In this document: positions 57,433-64,000 of the stretch, piece after piece | Numbering within the stretch: the stretch's first letter is position 1 | How the letters are laid out: every line of letters begins with the position of its first letter | Origin: an uncultured Bryobacteraceae bacterium | GTDB taxonomy: Bacteria; Acidobacteriota; Terriglobia; Bryobacterales; Bryobacteraceae | NCBI GenBank assembly: GCA_938003835.1 | Contig: CALKXJ010000012.1 | Span: forward strand, 248,001-312,000 | Direction of reading: 5' to 3' | Length of the DNA: 64,000 bases | Made by a program: the position numbers and the translations under genes | Notes under the pieces: model-generated | Database searches by the model: none | What the model saw: the letters and a program-made list of their open reading frames with translations, nothing else | Told to the model about the DNA's origin: nothing

Positions 57433-58683
57433 ATGCGCATCACGCCCGGTGAAAACGTCCGCATGGCGGTCCAGGCCGTCTGGACGCACAAGTTTCGCTC
57501 GGCGCTGACGATCGTCGGCATCGTCATCGGCATCACCACGGTGGTGAGCGTCTCTTCGCTTTTGACCGGGGTGCGCAAGGGCATTTTCACCTTCTTTGAG
57601 GAGTTCGGCCCGGACAACATCTTCATGAACCGCGTCAGCGGCGACCCGAACGCCCCGGGGCGCCTCTCCGAGCGCAAGCGCCGGCCGCTGCGGCCGGAAT
57701 ACGCCGAGGCGATCAAGCGGCTGGCCCCCTCGGTCGAAGAGACCGCCGTGCAGCTTTACATCCCCTCGATCGTGGGCGACCGCCCGATCACGGCGCGCGT
57801 TCGCGGCTTTGAATCGGCCAACGTGAACCTGGTGGGCCACAGCGTGACGAGCTTCATCATCCAGCCGCGCGAGCTCGCCGAAGGGAGGCTGTTTACCGCG
57901 GCCGAGGCGGCCCGGGGCGACCGGGTGGCGCTGCTCGGCGCGAGCCTCGCCCAGGCGCTGTTTCCCACCGGAAGCGCCGTCGGCCAGACCGTCATCGTCG
58001 ACGGCGCCGAGTACCGCATCCTGGGGGTGTTCGCCCCGGCCAAGGGCGGCTTTTTCGGCGAGAACGGGCTGGACTTCCAGATCTCGATCCCGCTGCGGAC
58101 CGCGCAACTGCGCTATCCGCAGGCGGACCGTTACATCATCGTGGCCAAGGCGGCGCCGGGGCGGCGCGAGGACGCCTTCGAGGAGGTCCGCACGATCACC
58201 CGCCGGTTGCGGAACGTACCGCCTGATGCCCCCGATGACTTTTCGCTCACCACGCCGGATCAGATCATCTCCCGGTTGGACAGCATCACGCGGATGGTCT
58301 ATCTGGCCACGATCGCGCTCTCGGCCCTGGGTCTGCTCGTGGGCGGCATCGGCGTAATGAACATCATGCTGGTGAGCGTCACCGAGAGGACGCGCGAAAT
58401 CGGCATTCGCAAGGCGATGGGCGCCCGGCGGGTGGATATCGTCTTCCAGTTCCTGATGGAGGCGGTCTCGCTCACCGGCGTCGGAGGGCTGCTGGGAATT
58501 GCCGTCGCCCTGCTGGTAACCCTGCTCGTGGGGACGCTCGTGCCCGCGCTGCCCTCGGAGGTGCCGCCCTGGGCATTGGCCTCAGGATTGCTCGTCTCGG
58601 TGGCAGTCGGTCTATTTTTCGGCGTCTGGCCGGCGGTGAAGGCCGCCCGGCTCGACCCGGTGGTGGCGCTCCGCTATGAGTGA
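57433..58683 (+). CDS. ABC transporter permease, MacB-like (second of a pair)
   Basis: 416 residues, starting three bases after the first permease. TM1 TIVGIVIGITTVVSVSSLL, a MacB_PCD domain (DNIFMNRVSGDPN, VVGDRPITARVRGFES-like region), then FtsX TMs with MNIMLVSVTERTREIGIRKAMG. It resembles its neighbour closely in length and layout, suggesting gene duplication. The ATP-binding subunit is not seen nearby and may lie outside the window. Confidence 0.92.
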   Translation: MRITPGENVRMAVQAVWTHKFRSALTIVGIVIGITTVVSVSSLLTGVRKGIFTFFEEFGPDNIFMNRVSGDPNAPGRLSERKRRPLRPEYAEAIKRLAPSVEETAVQLYIPSIVGDRPITARVRGFESANVNLVGHSVTSFIIQPRELAEGRLFTAAEAARGDRVALLGASLAQALFPTGSAVGQTVIVDGAEYRILGVFAPAKGGFFGENGLDFQISIPLRTAQLRYPQADRYIIVAKAAPGRREDAFEEVRTITRRLRNVPPDAPDDFSLTTPDQIISRLDSITRMVYLATIALSALGLLVGGIGVMNIMLVSVTERTREIGIRKAMGARRVDIVFQFLMEAVSLTGVGGLLGIAVALLVTLLVGTLVPALPSEVPPWALASGLLVSVAVGLFFGVWPAVKAARLDPVVALRYE

Positions 58684-58698
58684 GCCCACCCCGCCGGC

Positions 58699-58899
58699 TC
58701 AGGCCCTCCCTATGGCCCGGATCAGCCGCGCGGGCAAAGTAACGAGGCTCCAGACAAGATCGAGCACCGCGCCGACGGCGATTCCGATGAGACGAAAGGG
58801 CAGGAGCAGGAGCCAGATGAGCGGGTAGGCGAGGAGCGCCACGATGGCCAGCGGCCAGCACAGAACCAGCAGAATCAGCCAGAGTAGGAATTTCACCAC
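58699..58899 (-). CDS. Small hydrophobic membrane protein
   Basis: 66 residues, nearly all hydrophobic (MVKFLLWLILLVLCWPLAIV, then further Leu/Ile-rich helices), with Arg near the C-terminus. GTG start after AGAGGAA. Two or three membrane segments; no family recognised. Convergent with the second permease, 15 bases apart. Confidence 0.55.
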   Translation of the reverse strand: MVKFLLWLILLVLCWPLAIVALLAYPLIWLLLLPFRLIGIAVGAVLDLVWSLVTLPARLIRAIGRA

Positions 58900-58957
58900 G
58901 GCGGCTTTCCTCTTTTCCCAATACGCGCGCCGCGCGAAAAACGTTCTTGAATTCGGG

Positions 58958-59362
58958 CTAAGGTTTTTCGGCAGGCCGGAGCTCGAGTTCGGTCTCCTCC
59001 TGGCAGCACTGGCACCTGCCCGGCGTGTAGGTGCGAATGGCGCAGACTTCGCACCAGTAGCTGATGAGCAGGCGCCGGTTGCCCTCGACGACGTACATGG
59101 ACTTCAGATGAATCGGACCGACCTCGAAGCGGTCCGGAGCCTGAAGCCTGCCCAAAACCTCCAGCCGGCGGCCGTGGAGCCGCGGATCGGCCAGCACGCT
59201 CCGGGTGGCCGCGTCTCCTTCGAGCCGGATCAACACTCCGGTCGGGGTCTTGAGCACCGGCCGGCCGCCTTCGACTTCGAGCGTGCCCGCCAGCGTCTGG
59301 GGCAGCTCGGCCCCCGGCGCCGCCGCCGCCGCGAGAAGCAAAAGCATCGTCCTTCGCTGCAT
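58958..59362 (-). CDS. Exported protein with a four-cysteine zinc-ribbon-like tail
   Basis: 134 residues. Signal peptide about 1-18 (LLLLAAAAAPGA). A beta-rich domain with OB-like strands (LAGTLEVEGGRPVLKTPTGV, RLEVLGRLQAPDRFEVGPIH) follows, then a Cys4 cluster SYWCEVCAIRTYTPGRCQCC that looks like a rubredoxin/zinc-ribbon site. Such clusters are less usual in exported proteins. GAGGGAG lies just before the ATG. Function unknown. Its start and that of mqnA are almost back to back. Confidence 0.65.
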   Translation of the reverse strand: MQRRTMLLLLAAAAAPGAELPQTLAGTLEVEGGRPVLKTPTGVLIRLEGDAATRSVLADPRLHGRRLEVLGRLQAPDRFEVGPIHLKSMYVVEGNRRLLISYWCEVCAIRTYTPGRCQCCQEETELELRPAEKP

Positions 59363-59399
59363 CTCCCTCGTTTAGATGCGTAACGAACCTGGAAAGAAC

Positions 59400-60236
59400 A
59401 TGCGAAAGATTCCTTCCTCGAGTTCCGGCGCGCCGACAACGGGAAACTCCCGTCCCCGGGTCTGCGCCGTCAGCTTCCTGAACACGGTGCCTCTGGTCTG
59501 GGGAATGCTCCACGGGGCGCAGCGGGGACGCTTCGAGCTCTCCTTCGCCGTGCCATCGGAATGCGCCGACCGGCTCAAAGAGGGTGCGGCGGACATCGGC
59601 ATCGTGCCGGTGGTCGAGCTGGCGCGGCTCGATCTTGAAGTGATCGAAGGGACGGGGATCGCCTGCCGGGGGCCGGCGCGCAGCGTGCTGCTGGTAAGCC
59701 GCAAGCCGATGCGCGAGATCCGGACTCTGGCCGCCGACACGAGTTCGCGCACTTCGGTGGCGCTGGCACGAATCCTGCTGGCCGAACGCTACAGTGTCCT
59801 GCCGGAGCTGCGCCCCATGGCGCCCAGACTGGCCCGGATGCTCGAGACCGCCGACGCCGCGGTGCTGATCGGAGATCCGGCGCTGCACGTGGACCCGGAG
59901 CGCTCGCCTTTCGAGGTCTGGGACCTGGGCGCGGCCTGGGTGGAGCTGACCGGCAAGCCCATGGTCTTTGCCGTCTGGGCCGGACACCGGCGGCTTGCCC
60001 CGGCCCGGCTGGCCCCCGATTTCACCGCCAGTTGCCGCTTCGGGCAGGAGCGCCTGGATGAGATCGTCCGAGCCGAGTCGGCGCGGCGGAGGCTGGCGCC
60101 GGAGCTGGTTCGTGACTACCTTACCCGGAACGTGGTGCTCGAATTGGGCCAGAATGAATACGAGGGGTTGAAGCTCTTCCTCGAACAAGCGGCCGCCCTG
60201 GAGGCCGGATTCGCCGGCAGGACAGATCGCAGATGA
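59400..60236 (+). CDS. mqnA: Chorismate dehydratase MqnA (futalosine menaquinone pathway)
   Basis: 278 residues from the ATG at 59400 (GGAAAG upstream; an ATG at 59376 is also in frame). First step of the futalosine route: dehydrates chorismate to 3-enolpyruvylbenzoate. Periplasmic-binding-protein-like fold, with the family's opening VCAVSFLNTVPLV, PSECADRLKEGAADIGIVPV and RPVSSRTSVAL-like central part (DTSSRTSVALARIL), plus IGDPALHVDP and FAVWAGHR. It overlaps mqnC by four bases (ATGA). mqnB, mqnD and mqnE are not in the window. Confidence 0.93.
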   Translation: MRKIPSSSSGAPTTGNSRPRVCAVSFLNTVPLVWGMLHGAQRGRFELSFAVPSECADRLKEGAADIGIVPVVELARLDLEVIEGTGIACRGPARSVLLVSRKPMREIRTLAADTSSRTSVALARILLAERYSVLPELRPMAPRLARMLETADAAVLIGDPALHVDPERSPFEVWDLGAAWVELTGKPMVFAVWAGHRRLAPARLAPDFTASCRFGQERLDEIVRAESARRRLAPELVRDYLTRNVVLELGQNEYEGLKLFLEQAAALEAGFAGRTDRR

Positions 60237-61267
60237 TCACGCGCGAGCAAGCCATTGAACTTTTCGAGAGCGACGATCTGATTGGCATCGGCATGGCCGC
60301 CGACGCCGTACGCCGGCGCTTGCACCCGGAGGGCGTGGTCACCTACATTATCGACCGCAACATCAATTACACGAACTTCTGCACCGAGTACTGCACCTTC
60401 TGCGCTTTCTACCGTCCACTCGGCCACCCCGAGGGCTACATCCTGCCCAGGGAGGCGATCTTCGCCAAGATCGAGGAGACGATCGCGCTCGGGGGCACCG
60501 GAATCCTCATGCAGGGCGGCCTGCATCCGGACCTCAAGATCGACTGGTACGAGGATCTGCTCCGCTCGATCAAGGACCGGTTTCCCCACGTCTGGCTGCA
60601 CTGTTTCTCGGCGCCCGAAATCCTGAACATCGCCGAGGTGAGCGGGCTTTCGCTCCGGGATACCATCGCCCGGCTGCACGACGCGGGTCTCGATTCGATT
60701 CCCGGCGGCGGGGCCGAGATCCTGGACGATGAAGTCCGCCACCGCATCAGCCGGCTGAAGTGCAACACCGAGGAATGGCTGGCGGTGCACCGGACGGCGC
60801 ACGAGCTCGGGCTGCGCACGACGGCAACGATGATGTTCGGCTGCGGCGAGACCATCGAGCAGCGGATGAACCATCTCGAGCGCGTCCGGAGGCTTCAGGA
60901 GGAGACCGGCGGCTTCACCGCCTTCATTCCCTGGACCTTCCAGCCGGAGAACACCTCTCTGGGCCGGACGGTGAAGGAGGAGGCGACCGCCGTCGAGTAT
61001 CTGAAGACGCTGGCCATCTCACGCATTTATCTGGAAAACATCCCGAATGTTCAGGCCTCCTGGGTCACCCAGGGCCTGAAGACCTGCCAGATCGGCCTCC
61101 GCTTTGGCGCCAACGACGTGGGAAGCATCATGATCGAAGAAAACGTCGTCTCGGCCGCCGGGGCGCGCAATCAGGCCTCCGAGGAGGAGCTGAGGAGGAT
61201 CATCCGGGACGCGGGCTTCATCCCCAGGCAGCGGGATACGCTCTACCGGACGTATTTTCTGGCCTGA
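60233..61267 (+). CDS. mqnC: Cyclic dehypoxanthinyl futalosine synthase MqnC (radical SAM)
   Basis: 344 residues. Uses a 4Fe-4S cluster and SAM to cyclise dehypoxanthinyl futalosine. The CX3CX2C cluster motif is at Cys50, Cys54 and Cys57 (NFCTEYCTFCAFY), followed by the GGTGILMQGGLHP strand and the MqnC-specific YLENIPNVQASWVTQGL and GANDVGSIMIEENVVSAAG. Length and both ends match the family. Coupled to mqnA by a four-base overlap. Confidence 0.96.
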   Translation: MITREQAIELFESDDLIGIGMAADAVRRRLHPEGVVTYIIDRNINYTNFCTEYCTFCAFYRPLGHPEGYILPREAIFAKIEETIALGGTGILMQGGLHPDLKIDWYEDLLRSIKDRFPHVWLHCFSAPEILNIAEVSGLSLRDTIARLHDAGLDSIPGGGAEILDDEVRHRISRLKCNTEEWLAVHRTAHELGLRTTATMMFGCGETIEQRMNHLERVRRLQEETGGFTAFIPWTFQPENTSLGRTVKEEATAVEYLKTLAISRIYLENIPNVQASWVTQGLKTCQIGLRFGANDVGSIMIEENVVSAAGARNQASEEELRRIIRDAGFIPRQRDTLYRTYFLA

Positions 61268-61288
61268 GCCGGCGCGGCTGGGCGGGTC

Positions 61289-61636
61289 TTATTTCTTGAC
61301 GGCGGTCCAGCTCCCTTCGCCCATGTCGCCGAACCGGGCGGTGCCCTTCATCCGCGTGGGGCTCTCGATGGTGCCCGAGTAGCGGACGGTGAACTTCCGG
61401 CCCTCGTAGGAGGCCTCAAACTCGAATTCGATCTGGTCGCCCTTGACCGTGCCGGTCACGTCGGCTTTGCCGAGCAGGCCGGTGTAAGTGCCGGTGAGCT
61501 TTTCCCCTTCCTGCTGGAAGACAAACGTGGGATTGCCGGTGCCAGCCGGGGTCTCCACGGTGAATTGCCACGAGCCGGAAACATCGGCGGCGGCGAGCAC
61601 GGCTCCAACGAGCAAGGCAACGGCTCCGATCCGCAT
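61289..61636 (-). CDS. Small exported beta-barrel-like protein
   Basis: 115 residues: signal peptide about 1-17 (ending LAAADVSG), then a compact all-beta protein (GSWQFTVETPAGTGNPTF, KLTGTYTGLLGKADVTGTVK, FTVRYSGTIESPTRMKGTAR). The G-x-W start and repeated strand pattern are lipocalin-like. A TAGAAT -10 lies seven bases before the ATG. No catalytic motif. Confidence 0.7.
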   Translation of the reverse strand: MRIGAVALLVGAVLAAADVSGSWQFTVETPAGTGNPTFVFQQEGEKLTGTYTGLLGKADVTGTVKGDQIEFEFEASYEGRKFTVRYSGTIESPTRMKGTARFGDMGEGSWTAVKK

Positions 61637-61643
61637 GGGCGGA

Positions 61644-61649
61644 ATTCTA
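61644..61649 (-). promoter_or_regulatory. TAGAAT -10 seven bases before a start codon
   Basis: Reverse-strand GCTAGAAT ends seven bases before the ATG at 61636; no Shine-Dalgarno. Another leaderless candidate. Confidence 0.45.
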
Positions 61650-61657
61650 GCACAATC

Positions 61658-62320
61658 CTACGGCCAGTAGGCGAACTTCCCCCAGCCGATCACATAGGCC
61701 GCGAGCACCGCATTGGTGACGGCGTGAGCGAAGATGCAGTCGGCCAGGCTTCGCGTGCGGATCATCCACCAGTTGTAGGCGGCGCCGGCGGCCAGGCCCA
61801 CGTCCCAGTACGGCCCGTGCTCGGAGGCGAACAGAACGGCGGTGATCCAGAACGACGTCCGCGTGTAAGTTCCAGGCGCTACCTTTTCAAAGTCCGGGTT
61901 CACCAGCCAGCGCAACAGCCAGCCGCGCCAGAACAACTCCTCGAGCACGGGCACCAGCACGACAGCCTGGAGCGTGCGGAGCAGGAGGAAGAGCGCACCG
62001 GCATCGGCCGGATCACGGAGCGAGGGGATCGTGCCGGTAATCGGGTTTTCGAAGAGCCAGTGGCGGCGGTAGTCCGGCCAGAGGAGATCCGGCGCGATCC
62101 AGACGAGGAAAACGGCTGCCCCGAGCAGGAGGCCCCCTACGGGCCGGCGGGGTCGGAGTTCGATGACGCGGCGCGAGAAGAGCGCCAGCACGGCCGCCGT
62201 GACCGTAAGGCGAACTGCCAGACCGGCCGTTCCGGGCAAGCGGTCGCCCAAGGCCAGGAAGGCGAGAAAGACAACGAATCCGGCGACGTAGGAGACCGCC
62301 GGATGCCGCGTGATGCTCAT
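61658..62320 (-). CDS. CPBP-family intramembrane protease (CAAX protease-related)
   Basis: 220 residues, about seven TM helices. Glutamate-type intramembrane protease motifs: EELFWRGWLLRWLV (the EExxxR core), FASEHGPYWDVGLAAG, and IFAHAVTNAVLA. It resembles the CAAX-prenyl-protease-related proteins linked to exosortase/PEP-CTERM sorting systems. It starts 14 bases after the TPR gene ends, so the two are co-transcribed. Substrate unknown. Confidence 0.85.
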   Translation of the reverse strand: MSITRHPAVSYVAGFVVFLAFLALGDRLPGTAGLAVRLTVTAAVLALFSRRVIELRPRRPVGGLLLGAAVFLVWIAPDLLWPDYRRHWLFENPITGTIPSLRDPADAGALFLLLRTLQAVVLVPVLEELFWRGWLLRWLVNPDFEKVAPGTYTRTSFWITAVLFASEHGPYWDVGLAAGAAYNWWMIRTRSLADCIFAHAVTNAVLAAYVIGWGKFAYWP

Positions 62321-62334
62321 CCCGCTTGTGCGCC

Positions 62335-64000
62335 TCAGCCGGCCAGCCTGGCCAGCAGCTCCCGGATACGCGCCTCTTCCTGCGCGGAGGGCTTGCTGCG
62401 GAGAGCGGCCTCCAGTTGTCGCCGCGCCCGCTCGCCCTCTCCCTTCTGATAGAGAGCCACGGCGAAATGGTATCGCCAGGAAGCGTTGTCGGGCTGTTTG
62501 GCGACCAGCTCCTCGAGAATCGTGATGGCGCTGTCGTTCAGGTTCTTCTTGACGTAGACCCAGGCGAGGGTATCGGCGATGTCGAGGTTATGCGGGGCGC
62601 GGCTGCGAGCGCGCTGCGCCAGCGTCAGGGCCCGGTCCAGATCCTCGCCGCTTTCGGCCAGCAGGTAGGCCAGGTTGTTCAACGCGATGGGATGGTCCGG
62701 ACTCAGATCGAGGGTGCGCTGGTAGTAGTGCGCGGCCGTCCGCGGATCCCCCCGGACCTGGAGCGTCATGGCCAGCAACAGGCTGGCGGCAGGATCCTGC
62801 GGGGCGAGCTCCACGGCGCGCTCGAAGTGCCGCTGCGCCTCCTCGAGCTTCTGCTGCTCCATGTAGACGCGGCCCAGCTCGCGGTGGGCCGCCCCGTCAT
62901 TGGGCTGGCGGGAGAGCACGAAGCTCCATTCCCGCGCGGCGCGGTCGAAATCGCGCATCCGGGCGGCCACGTTGGCCATCGCGCGCCGCCAGTCCAGATC
63001 GTCACCCTCGGCGCGAATCCTTGCCTCGAGAATGGCCGCGGCGCGATCGCGGCGCCCGCGCGCCATCTCGACTTCCACCAGACCGAAGACCGAGCGGCGA
63101 TCCGACGGGCTGGCCTCCCCCAGCCGGCTAAGCCACCGCTCCGCCTCGTCGTACTTCTTTTCGGCGAAGTTGAGCATGGCGAGCTGAAACATCGCTTCGC
63201 CGGCTTGAGGGGCCCGCCGCAGTATCTCCTCCAAACCCTTCCGCGCCAGGTCCAGCTTGCCGAGCTGAAGCCAGGCGACCGACTGGATCAGCTTGGCGCG
63301 CAGGTCGTCGGGACGCAGCGCAAGAATCTCGTCGGCTACCGCCAGCGCCTGGGCATAGTCCTGTTTGAGCAGGTGCGCCCGCGCCAGGCCGTACCGCGGC
63401 TGGAGATAGTCCGGGCGGCGGCGGATCGCCTCCTGATATTCGACGATCGCCCGGTCGGAATTGCCCTTGGCCAGGTACGTCTCAGCGAGGTTGAAACGGA
63501 CCACCGCATTGTCGGGCATCGCCGAGAGGGCCGCCTCGAAGTCCTGAATGGCGGCATCCAACTCCTTGGGATCCCCGCCGCGAAGCCGCAAGGCGCCGCG
63601 CATGGCCCGCGCCTGATTGTCCTTGGGGTTCTCCTTGAGCAGCCGCTCGACCAGCTCGAAGGCTTCGCCGACCTTGCCTTGAAAGGCCAGCGCCTCCACT
63701 ATCTTCCGCTCGAAATCGACGCGTTGCTTGGGGGCGATCTCGGCGCCTTTGCGGTATGTCTCGAGCGCGTACTCGAACTGGGCGGTGCGCATGTAGAAGT
63801 CGCCCACGGCCGAATAGACCTCCGGCTGGGGCTGCGGCTGCCCGAGCAGGCGCTTGAGGATCTCCTCCATCCGCGCGCGGTCGCCGACGACGTGGTAGTG
63901 CCCCGCCAGTTGCAGCCAGAAATCGGTCTGGGCAGGATTTTCGGAGCACTTGGCGCGCAGGATCTCCTCGGCCTGGCGGGTCCGGCCGTCGCGCATGTAG
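62335..64000 (-). CDS. Large TPR-repeat protein (5' end beyond the window)
   Basis: At least 555 residues, open to the window edge; the ATG at 63996 is internal (repeats already running). About 14-15 TPR units throughout (FRFNLAETYLAKGNSDRA-like, LGRVYMEQQKLEEAQRHFER, ALNNLAYLLAESGEDLDRAL). The spacing and length resemble the TPR proteins of exosortase/PEP-CTERM loci, and a CAAX-protease-related gene follows. No peptidase or membrane signal is visible in this part; a signal or lipobox may lie upstream of the window. Confidence 0.85.
   Translation of the reverse strand, partial: YMRDGRTRQAEEILRAKCSENPAQTDFWLQLAGHYHVVGDRARMEEILKRLLGQPQPQPEVYSAVGDFYMRTAQFEYALETYRKGAEIAPKQRVDFERKIVEALAFQGKVGEAFELVERLLKENPKDNQARAMRGALRLRGGDPKELDAAIQDFEAALSAMPDNAVVRFNLAETYLAKGNSDRAIVEYQEAIRRRPDYLQPRYGLARAHLLKQDYAQALAVADEILALRPDDLRAKLIQSVAWLQLGKLDLARKGLEEILRRAPQAGEAMFQLAMLNFAEKKYDEAERWLSRLGEASPSDRRSVFGLVEVEMARGRRDRAAAILEARIRAEGDDLDWRRAMANVAARMRDFDRAAREWSFVLSRQPNDGAAHRELGRVYMEQQKLEEAQRHFERAVELAPQDPAASLLLAMTLQVRGDPRTAAHYYQRTLDLSPDHPIALNNLAYLLAESGEDLDRALTLAQRARSRAPHNLDIADTLAWVYVKKNLNDSAITILEELVAKQPDNASWRYHFAVALYQKGEGERARRQLEAALRSKPSAQEEARIRELLARLAG

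Overview
The window is gene-dense, high-GC bacterial chromosome from a diderm (Gram-negative type) organism. It encodes RND efflux parts, a TPR/beta-barrel outer-membrane candidate, lytic transglycosylase, FtsX/MacB-type ABC permeases, lipoproteins and Tat/Sec-exported proteins. The futalosine menaquinone genes (mqnA, mqnC), a HemQ-type coproheme decarboxylase in a diderm, and DUF1684, DUF362, DUF3108, CehA/McbA and CPBP families point to Acidobacteriota, possibly the Bryobacterales/Solibacter group. That placement is inference from gene content only. No rRNA, tRNA, CRISPR array, IS element or prophage was recognised, and no gap without a gene exceeds about 200 bases.

Layout. 0-6.5 kb (all minus): 5' part of a secretion/efflux adaptor, then clpX-lon-engB-rho, read right to left (protein quality control, ribosome GTPase, termination). 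6.6-10.8 kb: RND pump and its adaptor. 11-18 kb: a GNAT enzyme facing a four-gene envelope operon (TPR/beta-barrel protein, glycoside-hydrolase-like protein, lytic transglycosylase, HD-GYP protein whose receiver domain has lost its phospho-acceptor Asp). 18-20.5 kb: a tiny Tudor-like protein, an Hsp70-like ATPase and a SlyD-like isomerase. 20.5-30.2 kb: DUF1684, a lipoprotein, a GT39 glycosyltransferase, a UxaA-family dehydratase, a DsbA-like protein, an M28 peptidase and a LarA-like isomerase. 30.2-32.4 kb: an orphan Flp pilin, a two-subunit EmrE-like transporter and a beta-propeller protein. 32.4-37.5 kb: metK-ahcY-tig (SAM cycle plus trigger factor) divergent from a URO-D/MtaA-like protein. 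37.5-46 kb: DUF362, a GAF-PAS-EAL protein, penicillin acylase, dCMP deaminase and GH20 hexosaminidase. 46-54.9 kb: DUF3108, a SGNH hydrolase, an ABC exporter pair, hemQ, a PPTase, a metallohydrolase, GNAT and SpoU methyltransferase. 54.9-64 kb: a membrane-anchored JAMM protein, two MacB-like permeases, a zinc-ribbon protein, mqnA-mqnC, a CPBP protease and a TPR protein running off the end.

Two genome-scale patterns stand out. First, many solitary genes have a TANNNT -10 element only 6-12 bases before the start codon and no Shine-Dalgarno sequence, suggesting leaderless transcripts. Second, all nine convergent gene pairs are separated by 23 bases or fewer, or overlap, leaving little room for intrinsic terminators. 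Most interesting for follow-up are the 11.8-17.9 kb envelope/c-di-GMP operon, the JAMM-TM-coiled-coil protein, and the leaderless promoter set.
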